This document shows positions 29,508 through 37,293 of a DNA stretch of 64,000 nt, in pieces. Both the position numbers and the translations under genes were made by a program. This DNA comes from a bacterium (GTDB lineage: Bacteria; Planctomycetota; Planctomycetia; Planctomycetales; Planctomycetaceae). The notes under the pieces are model-generated. The model had not been told where the DNA came from and ran no database searches. It saw nothing but the letters and a program-made list of their open reading frames with translations. The stretch covers positions 496,001 through 560,000 of the forward strand of contig WGME01000003.1 of the NCBI GenBank assembly GCA_016125225.1, in the 5' to 3' direction. The stretch's first letter is position 1, and each line of letters begins with the position of its first letter.

Positions 29508-29810
29508 CTACAGCCCCGGTTCGGGTGGCGGCGGGGTGTATGCCCTCGGCATGGCTTCTGTCGCTGGCATCGGCGGCGGTGCTGGCGGCAGGCGATTGAC
29601 CGCGGGCGGAGATAAATTCTGCGGCTGAGGCGTCGTGTTGATGACCGGTTGGTCCGTCATCACCGGGGCAGCGGCCTGCAAATGGCGGTAGTACGAACTG
29701 CTGAAACCGTGTGGCAGATGATAGTCCGGAATCGCGCAACCACAGACAGCCATTGCTGTTGCAGTGAAACCCAGCCAGCAGGAATTTGTCAGTAGACGCA
29801 CTTCAGCCAT
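29508..29810 (-). CDS. Small Pro-rich predicted lipoprotein
   Basis: A 100-residue protein with an N-terminal hydrophobic segment ending in AVCGC (lipobox-like, residues ~21-25), then DYHLPHGFSSSYYRHL and a C-terminal half very rich in proline. Compositionally it is like small planctomycete surface lipoproteins. It converges with the serine hydrolase gene, eight bases apart. The ribosome site is weak, and no function is recognised. Confidence 0.6.
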   Translation of the reverse strand: MAEVRLLTNSCWLGFTATAMAVCGCAIPDYHLPHGFSSSYYRHLQAAAPVMTDQPVINTTPQPQNLSPPAVNRLPPAPPPMPATEAMPRAYTPPPPEPGL

Positions 29811-29886
29811 CTCGACGAAATCGTTTCCATCCGGAAAATCGTCACGATCCGTCCTGTTTTATCGACCATCCGCCACGCCGAGCCAG

Positions 29887-29929
29887 AAAAAAGCCGAGCC
29901 GGTGACGGTCATTTTCCGTCACCGGCTCG
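29887..29929 (-). terminator. Intrinsic terminator of the superoxide dismutase gene
   Basis: A perfect 14-bp stem (29895-29908 with 29916-29929) has a 7-base loop. Read on the minus strand it is followed by GGC and then six T (29887-29892). It lies 34 bases beyond the sod stop. On the plus strand no T-run follows, so it acts on the minus strand. Confidence 0.88.
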
Positions 29930-29963
29930 AAATTTGTGTCGCAAACCTTTGTCAATCAAAGAA

Positions 29964-30572
29964 TTACTTCGTGGCAGCAAAGCGCTTCGCGACTTCGGCC
30001 CAGTTCACCACGCTCCAGAAGGCAGTGATGTAGTCCGGGCGACGGTTCTGGTAGTTGAGATAGTAGGCGTGCTCCCAGACATCCAGACCCAGAATCGGGG
30101 TTTTGCCTTCCATCAACGGGCTGTCCTGGTTTGGCGTGCTCATCACTTCGATTTCACCGCCGGAAACCACCAGCCAGGCCCAGCCGCTGCCAAACCGGGT
30201 CGCCGCTGCCTGCGCAAACTTTTCTTTGAAGGCGGTGAAGCTGCCGAACTTCTTGTCGATGGCGGCGGCCAGTTCGCCGGACGGTTCGCCACCGCAGCCG
30301 GGGCCCATCACGGTCCAGAAGAGCGAGTGGTTGGCATGTCCGCCGGCATTGTTCCGAATGACGGTCCGAATGGCTTCCGGCACCTGCGACAGATCGCTGA
30401 TCAACTCTTCGACCGGCTTCGCTGCCAAGGCCGGATGGTCTTTCAATGCATTGTTCGCATTGTTGATGTAGGCCTGATGATGCTTGCCATGATGGATCTC
30501 CATGGTCTTGGCATCGATATGCGGTTCGAGTGCTGTCAACGCATAAGGCAAATCTGGAAGTGTGTATGCCAT
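29964..30572 (-). CDS. Superoxide dismutase, Mn/Fe type
   Basis: Dismutates superoxide to oxygen and hydrogen peroxide. The 202-residue protein has all metal ligands in place: His27 (HHGKHHQAY), His in [10 protein letters not shown], and Asp and His in [16 protein letters not shown]. The [14 protein letters not shown] form and the GGHANHS segment are closer to manganese enzymes, but metal choice cannot be decided by reading alone. No signal peptide is seen, so it is cytosolic. AGGAG lies about ten bases before the ATG. A strong terminator follows, so it is probably monocistronic. Confidence 0.95.
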   Translation of the reverse strand: MAYTLPDLPYALTALEPHIDAKTMEIHHGKHHQAYINNANNALKDHPALAAKPVEELISDLSQVPEAIRTVIRNNAGGHANHSLFWTVMGPGCGGEPSGELAAAIDKKFGSFTAFKEKFAQAAATRFGSGWAWLVVSGGEIEVMSTPNQDSPLMEGKTPILGLDVWEHAYYLNYQNRRPDYITAFWSVVNWAEVAKRFAATK

Positions 30573-30787
30573 CGGGATTGTTCTCCTGAATTCTATGGAT
30601 TTCTATGAGTCTCTGGTGAACCTGATTTTTACTCACCGCTCTCTGTTCTTATTCTAGGCTTCCCCAGCCAGACCACAACCCACTCCCTTGAAACACATCA
30701 CCGATGTTTCCCTGTTGTACGAGCTGCTGTTGACGCCGATAGCAAATTCGGGCAGGGTATGGCGGCTTTCACTGGGAAGGGTTTGAA

Positions 30788-32626
30788 ATGGGCTGGGAAG
30801 CATGGTTGGTGCTGGTCGTGGTCATCTTATTGATCACGGCACTCGCGAAAGAACTTGCAGGTTCCGACCTGTTATGCCTGGCGGCTCTGACCATCTTGCT
30901 CACGGCCGGAGAGATTGATCGAGCAGTTCACAGCAATCCCGTGGCTAATAACGGAAAAGCTGTGGAATTCAAATCGAAACTGCCTGGAGTCACCGATGCC
31001 GCAGCGGGTTTCGGCAACAGCGGTTTGCTGACCGTCGGTGTGTTGTTCATCGTGGTGACCGGCCTCGTACAGACCGGCGCGATGACTTTGGTGACCGAGC
31101 CCTTGCTCGGTCGTCCGAAGACCGTACTGAGCGCGCAATTGAGACTGTTACTCCCCGTCACGACATTGAGCGCCTTCCTGAATAACACGCCGATTGTGGC
31201 GATGTTCATGCCGGTCTGCGATGACATTTCGAAGAAAGGGAACATCAGCCCGTCGAAGCTCTTCATGCCGATGGCGTTTGCTGCCACACTGGGGGGCGTC
31301 TGCACGATGATCGGCACGAGCACCAACCTCGTGGTGAATGGGCTGCTCGAATCACAGACCGATTACCCCTCATTTCCAATGTGGGAGATCGCCTGGGTGG
31401 GAATTCCCTGTGCAATCGCCGGCTGTGCCTATCTCATTCTCGCGAGTCGCTGGCTATTACCCGATCGTCGCCCGGCCCTCAGCATCAGCGGCGATCCGCG
31501 GCAATACACCGTCGAAATGGAAGTCGAAGCGGGGGGGCCACTGGTCGGCAAGAATATCGAAGAAGCGGGACTACGGCATCTGCCCGGATTATTCCTCGTA
31601 GATATCGAGCGCGATGGCGAAGTGCTACCGGCCGTAAGCCCGTATGTACGGCTGGAAGGGAACGACCGGCTGGTCTTCGTGGGCATCATCGAATCTGTCG
31701 TCGACCTGCGGAAAATGCGTGGGCTGAAACCGGGCACCGATCAGGTCACCAAGGTGGCGGCTCCCGATACCCAACGCAGTCTGATGGAAGCAGTCGTCTC
31801 CAGTCGCTGCCCGCTGGTTGGCAAAAACATTCGAGACGGTCGCTTCCGCACGAAGTACAACGCTGCGGTAATCGCCGTGGCACGTGATGGCGAACGCATC
31901 CCTGGCAAAATCGGCGATATCGTATTGCAGGCGGGTGATACGCTGCTGCTGGAAGCCCACAAAGACTTCTCCCGAGTGAACCGCAACTCCAGCGATTTCT
32001 TCCTGGTGAGTCACGTGGAAAACTCAGCACCGCCGCGGCATGGAAAAGCGTGGCTGGCGCTGGGGCTGTTAATTGTCATGGTCCTGGCGACCTCGTTCTG
32101 CGGTGTCGATATGTTGGCCGCAGCTCTGGTTGCTGGGCTACTGATGATCGTGACGAAATGCGTGACGGGGGGCGAGGCTCGGCAATCGATCGACTGGCCG
32201 GTCCTTGTCACAATTGGTGCCGCGTTGGGACTTGGTAAGGCGTTGCAAACCAGCGGGTTGGCAGAGACCGTGGCGAATCAGCTCGTGGGGATGACCGGGC
32301 CGAATCCGTGGCTGCAACTGGTGATGATCTATTTCCTCGGCATGGTGCTGACGGAACTGGTGACGAACAACGCGGCCGCCGTGCTGATGTTTCCCATTGC
32401 CATGGAAACGTCCAAATCGCTGGACGTGAATTACGTCCCCTTTGTGATGGCGATCATGGTCTCGGCATCCATGGGCTTTGCCACGCCGTTCGGCTATCAG
32501 ACGAATCTGATGGTGTATGGTCCCGGTGGCTACAAGTTCAACGATTACCTGCGGCTCGGCATTCCGCTCGATTTTCTGATGATGCTGGTGACTGTCGTCC
32601 TTGCTCCGTTCATCTGGCCATTCTAA
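30788..32626 (+). CDS. SLC13/DASS-type transporter with two TrkA-C domains
   Basis: A 612-residue membrane protein built as two blocks of hydrophobic helices (about residues 1-220 and 415-610) flanking a cytosolic insert with two RCK_C/TrkA_C repeats (VGKNIEEAGLRHLPGLFLVD and VGKNIRDGRFRTKYNAAVIA starts). The paired SNT-like signatures are LNNTPIVAMFMP and TNNAAAVLMFPIAME. Families of this layout carry sulfate, dicarboxylates or other anions with Na+; the RCK_C repeats suggest ligand gating. GGAAGG precedes the ATG. It is divergent from sod. Confidence 0.88.
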   Translation: MGWEAWLVLVVVILLITALAKELAGSDLLCLAALTILLTAGEIDRAVHSNPVANNGKAVEFKSKLPGVTDAAAGFGNSGLLTVGVLFIVVTGLVQTGAMTLVTEPLLGRPKTVLSAQLRLLLPVTTLSAFLNNTPIVAMFMPVCDDISKKGNISPSKLFMPMAFAATLGGVCTMIGTSTNLVVNGLLESQTDYPSFPMWEIAWVGIPCAIAGCAYLILASRWLLPDRRPALSISGDPRQYTVEMEVEAGGPLVGKNIEEAGLRHLPGLFLVDIERDGEVLPAVSPYVRLEGNDRLVFVGIIESVVDLRKMRGLKPGTDQVTKVAAPDTQRSLMEAVVSSRCPLVGKNIRDGRFRTKYNAAVIAVARDGERIPGKIGDIVLQAGDTLLLEAHKDFSRVNRNSSDFFLVSHVENSAPPRHGKAWLALGLLIVMVLATSFCGVDMLAAALVAGLLMIVTKCVTGGEARQSIDWPVLVTIGAALGLGKALQTSGLAETVANQLVGMTGPNPWLQLVMIYFLGMVLTELVTNNAAAVLMFPIAMETSKSLDVNYVPFVMAIMVSASMGFATPFGYQTNLMVYGPGGYKFNDYLRLGIPLDFLMMLVTVVLAPFIWPF

Positions 32627-32631
32627 CGAGA

Positions 32632-32694
32632 TTAGCTGCGAGGCAACGCCCAGCGCTGATTTGTGGGTAGCGCTCGGCGTTGCCTCGCGGCTAA
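32632..32694. repeat. Long imperfect palindrome between convergent genes
   Basis: Two 26-base arms (32632-32657 and 32669-32694) are inverted repeats matching at 24 of 26 positions, with an 11-base loop. The core is GAGGCAACGCC. No T-run follows on either strand. The element fills almost the whole gap between two convergent genes and could be a bidirectional transcription end, or a copy of a dispersed palindromic repeat. Confidence 0.75.
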
Positions 32695-32696
32695 CC

Positions 32697-33431
32697 CTAT
32701 CTGACCAACATCGAAATCATCACCCCCGCCGCGACCGAGGCGTTGAGCGAACCGACCGGGCCACGCGCGGGGATGGCACACGTCTCATCACACAAGTCGA
32801 GTGTCAACCGTCGCAATCCCTGCTCTTCATTCCCGATGATCAGCAGCCACGGGCGATCGTGGGAAATCGCGGCGACATCTTGTCGAGCATGTTCGGAACT
32901 GCCGAGGAGCCATAGCCCAGCCTCTTTGGCGGCTTTCAATGCCGCTGCGAGATTTGCAACCTGCGCGAAGGGCACGGCTTCCACACCGCCGGAAGCGACA
33001 TCATAGACCGTGCCCGACATGGGTGCCGAACGGTCTTTCGTCAGCAGAATTCCCCGGACACCGAAGAAGGCCGCGGACCGAAAGATGGCCCCCACATTGT
33101 GCGGGTCTTGCAGACAATCAAGAGCCAGCCACAGTTGCCCCGGTGCGGGTGGATCGCCCGTCCAGAGTTCATCCAAGGATAGGCTCGGCTTTTCACGCAG
33201 CATGGCCGTTGCCATGCTTTGCCGTTCTGACTTCTGATCGCGCTGCCGACGTCCCGATTCCTGCGTCGCCAGTTCGGTCCGCACGGCGATGCCGCGGGCA
33301 TGGGCTTGTCCAACCACTTCTCGCCAGGCATCCGAAGGTTTCCCCGGCGGCATACGGACTTCCAGAATGTCATCCGGCCGCGCGGCCAAGGCGGCGAGAA
33401 CACTATGCGGATTGCGAAGCGTAAGGGTCAT
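32697..33431 (-). CDS. SpoU-family RNA methyltransferase (second of pair)
   Basis: A 244-residue TrmH/SpoU-type SAM-dependent 2'-O-ribose methyltransferase with the knotted SPOUT fold. Motif 1 is NVGAIFRSA, motif 2 is LLIIGNEEQGL and motif 3 is IPARGPVGSLNASVAAGV. A ~100-residue N-terminal domain precedes, without an obvious L30e-like substrate-binding signature. The ATG overlaps the stop of the upstream SpoU gene (ATGA), which fixes the start and gives a coupled pair. The target nucleotide (rRNA or tRNA) cannot be inferred. Confidence 0.87.
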   Translation of the reverse strand: MTLTLRNPHSVLAALAARPDDILEVRMPPGKPSDAWREVVGQAHARGIAVRTELATQESGRRQRDQKSERQSMATAMLREKPSLSLDELWTGDPPAPGQLWLALDCLQDPHNVGAIFRSAAFFGVRGILLTKDRSAPMSGTVYDVASGGVEAVPFAQVANLAAALKAAKEAGLWLLGSSEHARQDVAAISHDRPWLLIIGNEEQGLRRLTLDLCDETCAIPARGPVGSLNASVAAGVMISMLVR

Positions 33432-34216
33432 ACGGTGCTCCGGCGCTGTCGCACCAATTCGTAAGAAAAGATCGCGGCGGCAACCGCGGCATTCAACGAT
33501 CCCAAGTGCCCGGTCGTGGGTATCCGCACATGGGATTCGCATAGGGCCCGCAGATCAGCGGAAACTCCACGACCTTCGTTGCCAACGATGACTGCGGTCG
33601 GCACGGTCAGGTCACAATCCTGCACGAGTTGTTTGGCTTTTTCCGAGGCAGCGACGATTTGAATCTGTCGCTGCTGCAGTCGCTGTACGGCTGCGGGTAG
33701 ATCGGAAACGCGGGCAATCGGCACGCAATTGACGCCCCCCGCCGAACTCCGGGCGACCTGGCTGTTCACACCCGATTGCCCTTCGCAACCGATCAGCACA
33801 GCCTCCAACCCTAGTTCGACAGCGGTCCGCACCATCGCCCCGAAGTTGAACGAATCCTGAATGCTATCCAGCACCAGCCAACTGCTGGGAATCACAGACT
33901 GGGACAACAATAACTCTAACTCGGTATACGGGAACTCCGGCATTTGAGCCGCCAGTCCCTGATGATCTTCCGCCCGGCAGGTTTTCGCGAGTTGTGCATC
34001 CGTCACTTCACGGCAGTCAATGCTGTGCTGAGCACACAATGCCCGAACTTGGGCGGCAACTTCAACCGGACAACGTGGCGAGAGTTGCACAACCAAGGGG
34101 AACCACTGGCCCTGCTGCAAGGTGACCAGCACAGTGTGCCGTCCCCAGATCCAACTGCGGTTGTGATTCCCCAGTAGACGCTGAGTCAGTTTGCGGGCCG
34201 GTATGGGATCGGTCAT
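33428..34216 (-). CDS. SpoU-family 23S rRNA methyltransferase (RlmB-like)
   Basis: A 262-residue SpoU methyltransferase. The N-terminal part (WIWGRHTVLVTLQQGQWFPL, AEDHQGLAAQMPEF) matches the SpoU substrate-binding domain of RlmB-like enzymes, and the C-terminal SPOUT domain has NFGAMVRTA, VIVGNEGRGV and IPTTGHLGSLNAAVAAAI. RlmB methylates G2251 in 23S rRNA, but the match is at family level only. It overlaps a second SpoU gene downstream. Confidence 0.87.
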   Translation of the reverse strand: MTDPIPARKLTQRLLGNHNRSWIWGRHTVLVTLQQGQWFPLVVQLSPRCPVEVAAQVRALCAQHSIDCREVTDAQLAKTCRAEDHQGLAAQMPEFPYTELELLLSQSVIPSSWLVLDSIQDSFNFGAMVRTAVELGLEAVLIGCEGQSGVNSQVARSSAGGVNCVPIARVSDLPAAVQRLQQRQIQIVAASEKAKQLVQDCDLTVPTAVIVGNEGRGVSADLRALCESHVRIPTTGHLGSLNAAVAAAIFSYELVRQRRSTV

Positions 34217-34273
34217 GGGACACTTTCGATCAAACCAGGTTCGAAAGTGTACCGCGCCCGGCGATCAACCGCG

Positions 34274-35302
34274 TCATCCGCCGATCCCACGGCGTTTGAG
34301 AGCATCGACCACCGCCGCCACGATGTGCGAGACATCGGCTCCACCGGCGGCAACATCGCCCGGCAACGGACAGCCGCCCTCGGGTTCATCGGTAAAGCCG
34401 TAAGCCGCGAGCAGACATTGCAGTTTGTCCGCAAGTTTCGCGAGTTCGCGCTGTTGATCATCCGATAACGGCTGCCGACCAATCCCCGTTTCAAAGCCCC
34501 GCAACCGGACGGCCGTACGGAAACCATCCGGGAACTCGGCCGAAAGAATCATCGCATCGAAGAGTTCGACAATTTCGTACTGCAACTCGCGGGCTTCATC
34601 GAGCCGTTCGGCCATCGTCAGATCATACAGCTTCAGCATCAGTTCGGGAGCCACGCCAGAAGTCGCATTGGTTCCGCCATCGCAGCCGACGAGCAGCAAC
34701 GGCATCAACGCGGCGTCCCACCCGGTCAGAAAGCTGAAATCGGGCCGCAACGGGCGAACCGATTTGATCATCCGGATCATGTGTGGAATGTCGCCCGAAG
34801 AGTCTTTGATGCCGATCACTTTCGGGCATTCTTCGGCGAGCCGCTGCACGGTGGGAACATCGATCGGGCTGGCGAACAAGGGAATGTTATACAGCGTCAC
34901 ATCGATCGGCGTGTTGTCAGCGATCTCTTTGAAGTAGGCGTATACGGCCCGCGGACTCAATTTGAAATAATAGGGAGCCACGATGGCCACGGCCGCGGCA
35001 CCAAGTTCGTAATACCGTTCGCAGGCCTTCACCGTTTCTTTCACATTGGCTTCCGCCGCACCTGCCAGCACGGGCACGCGACCATTCACCTGATCGCAAA
35101 TGATCTCCATGATCCGGATGCGTTCTTCCACGGTGAACCGCGTGAACTCGCCGGTCGAGCCGTTCGGATACAGGCCGTGAATTCCCTTGTCGATCAGCCA
35201 GTCGACATACCGCCGCAGTTCGCGCTCGTGGATTTCGCCCTTATTGTCGAGGGGCACAATGTTCGGCGTAAAAATGCCACGGAGTTTGGCCTGGCTGTGC
35301 AT
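34274..35302 (-). CDS. DapA-family aldolase/lyase
   Basis: A 342-residue TIM-barrel protein of the dihydrodipicolinate synthase / N-acetylneuraminate lyase superfamily. Seen are [11 protein letters not shown] (pyruvate-binding loop), YNIP with the catalytic tyrosine and [10 protein letters not shown] with the Schiff-base lysine. At 342 residues it is longer than true DapA (~292) because of a C-terminal extension of about 40 residues. Lysine biosynthesis is not established; other pyruvate aldolases of this family are equally possible. It stands alone on the minus strand. Confidence 0.83.
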   Translation of the reverse strand: MHSQAKLRGIFTPNIVPLDNKGEIHERELRRYVDWLIDKGIHGLYPNGSTGEFTRFTVEERIRIMEIICDQVNGRVPVLAGAAEANVKETVKACERYYELGAAAVAIVAPYYFKLSPRAVYAYFKEIADNTPIDVTLYNIPLFASPIDVPTVQRLAEECPKVIGIKDSSGDIPHMIRMIKSVRPLRPDFSFLTGWDAALMPLLLVGCDGGTNATSGVAPELMLKLYDLTMAERLDEARELQYEIVELFDAMILSAEFPDGFRTAVRLRGFETGIGRQPLSDDQQRELAKLADKLQCLLAAYGFTDEPEGGCPLPGDVAAGGADVSHIVAAVVDALKRRGIGG

Positions 35303-35432
35303 AGAGGCGAATCTTCTGGAGCAATTTGAATCTGGTCGTCACCCTGTTATTCGGCGAACAGTGGCGGAAAAACCAGTCGATAAGATATCGCATTCCCAGC
35401 CGTCAAGAACCTGTCGGCCCGCAGTTTTTCTG

Positions 35433-36161
35433 TTAGGCATCTTCGGCAGGGTCGCCCGATTCGTCATAACCGGACCGGGGAAGCGTCACCGTGATGTGGG
35501 TGGGACCGCCGGGTGCTGACGAGATAGCGATCATACCGCGATGCATGCGTACAATCTGCCAGGCTTTGCACAGTCCAAAACCCAGACCACGTCCAGCTTG
35601 ACGACCCGAGAAAAACGGGTCGAAGGCATGTTCTCTCTCGATATCGGAAAAGCCACGACCTTCATCGGAGACGGTGAGCGTTATCGCATCAGTTTCGTCG
35701 TCTGACTCCGCTGCGACCTGGATCCCGCCACCGTCCGGTTGCAGGGCCTGACAGGCGTTCCGAATGAGTTCATGCAGAACGATCGCCAGTTGTGCCGGGT
35801 CAATATCGGCCGTGATGTCGGGCGTGATTTCCGAATGGATTTCGCAGTTCAAAGCAGACGCCGATGTTGCGGCTTGCTGCAGCACCTCACTGATCCAGGC
35901 GGATAGATCGACGTGTTGGACCACCGGCTGAGGCGGGCGGGCAAACGTCATCACATCGCCAATCATATCGCGGACACGATACGCCTGGGCAGCGATGATC
36001 GACAGAGAATAACGCCGCTGCGGATCGGATTCGTCGCGCAGCAACTGTTGGGCGCGGCCAATGATCGTGGCCAGCGGATTGTTGATTTCATGCCCCGCTC
36101 CCGCCGCAAATTCGGCGAGAGCTTCCAGCTTCCGGGGATCGGGGGCAAAGTCCGTTGACAC
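35433..36161 (-). CDS. Soluble sensor histidine kinase
   Basis: A compact 242-residue kinase core without sensor or membrane domain. H-box AGAGHEINNPLATIIGR carries the phospho-acceptor His24; N-box HELIRNACQAL, G1 DEGRGFSD, F-box HAFDPFFSG and G2 GRGLGFGLCK are all present. The input is probably protein-protein or the partner regulator encoded upstream (12 bases away on the same strand). Cytosolic. Confidence 0.9.
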   Translation of the reverse strand: MSTDFAPDPRKLEALAEFAAGAGHEINNPLATIIGRAQQLLRDESDPQRRYSLSIIAAQAYRVRDMIGDVMTFARPPQPVVQHVDLSAWISEVLQQAATSASALNCEIHSEITPDITADIDPAQLAIVLHELIRNACQALQPDGGGIQVAAESDDETDAITLTVSDEGRGFSDIEREHAFDPFFSGRQAGRGLGFGLCKAWQIVRMHRGMIAISSAPGGPTHITVTLPRSGYDESGDPAEDA

Positions 36162-36173
36162 GAACAGTTACCC

Positions 36174-36752
36174 TCAGGCTTCAACCGGTTCGACATCCAG
36201 CAGGCGGCACATCCGCTCGACCAGGGTTTCGACTTCGAAGGGCTTCTGCAGGAAGTCGTTGGCACCGGCTGCTTTCAGTTCCTGGACCTTATCCTGCTCG
36301 ACCATCCCAGAGATGCAGATAATCTTGGTGTCGTCGAGCGTAGAGTCGGAACGGACCAGATTGCAAACGTCCTTGCCATTGATATCAGGCAGCATGATAT
36401 CGAGCACGATGATATCGGGCCGATACTCCTTCACCATCATGCCGGCGGAAAAGCCGTTGTTGGCGACGCGGACCTCGAAACGGCCATCGTTTTCGAGGGC
36501 GTCACGGATCAGTTCGACGAGTTCCTCATCGTCATCGACCACCAAGGCCTTGCGACGGCCACTTTCGAGGGCATCGGTCGGGATGCCATTCTCTTTCATG
36601 AAGCGGTACAGCACGTCTCGCGGGATGCGGCGGAATCGCGATCCCGGCACGCGAAAGCCCTTGAGCTGACCCGAGTCAAAGCAACGGATAATGGTTTGCT
36701 GACTGACTTTGCAAATTTTGGCCGCTTCGCCAGTGGTAAAGACCGTTTTCAT
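36174..36752 (-). CDS. Response regulator with N-terminal excisionase-type HTH
   Basis: A 192-residue protein with reversed architecture: a MerR/excisionase-like helix-turn-helix (HTH_17; FTTGEAAKICKVSQQTIIR, residues 5-23) first, then a receiver domain. The receiver has the acidic pocket D73/D74, phospho-acceptor D118 (IIVLDIMLP) and K170 (LQKPF). Most DNA-binding response regulators have the receiver first. It is followed by the histidine kinase, so the pair is one two-component system. MKTVFTTG is taken as start, since upstream in-frame sequence is not conserved-looking. Confidence 0.88.
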   Translation of the reverse strand: MKTVFTTGEAAKICKVSQQTIIRCFDSGQLKGFRVPGSRFRRIPRDVLYRFMKENGIPTDALESGRRKALVVDDDEELVELIRDALENDGRFEVRVANNGFSAGMMVKEYRPDIIVLDIMLPDINGKDVCNLVRSDSTLDDTKIICISGMVEQDKVQELKAAGANDFLQKPFEVETLVERMCRLLDVEPVEA

Positions 36753-37293
36753 GTTCGGGCACCATCCTTTGTTGCGACTTGCACACCCTTGCAAGCCGAG
36801 TGCTCTTTTGCCCGACTCCGAGCGATCGGATCAGGCCCTTCCGCGACATCCTTCATCGACGGTGTTCGTCACGGCTGGCGGACAACCCGTGCGAACAATT
36901 CTGGATGGTTCGTTCTCAAGTCGTTGTTCACGGTTCCCGTTCGCCATCCTGCTCCGAGTGGAAACCGTGAAACGGAGTGGCATCACCCGCCGGCATATTG
37001 TGCGGATTTTACCAATTCTTCCGTGGGTGCCGATTGTAACCAGTCTGGCCGATCGGTCAACATTGTTTTTTCTCGTTAGAATACCCCCGGCCTGCTATCT
37101 CGCCGCATCCCCCCAGTATTGCTCCTAATGCTAGGGAAATCATCAACTTAGGTAATCTAACGAAAGCCGCCATCCCTGCGAAGCTGCTGCGCCCACAGAC
37201 GCCGAGCACCCGTTTCGCACATCTGGCACTACAATTTCGAAGAACTCCTCACTGCGATTCTTCTCTCCGTGTAGGGATGTCGATGCCGGGGTT
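36753..37293. other. Intergenic region upstream of the two-component pair
   Basis: About 540 bases between the response-regulator start and the mnmG stop, both on the minus strand. Open frames present on the plus strand show no family features or convincing starts. I see no tRNA, clear terminator or repeat; it presumably holds the promoter of the two-component pair. Confidence 0.45.

Noticed and set aside
36696-37128. Plus-strand open frames upstream of the response regulator
   Set aside because: They overlap each other, lack ribosome sites and show no family resemblance; they are more likely chance frames.
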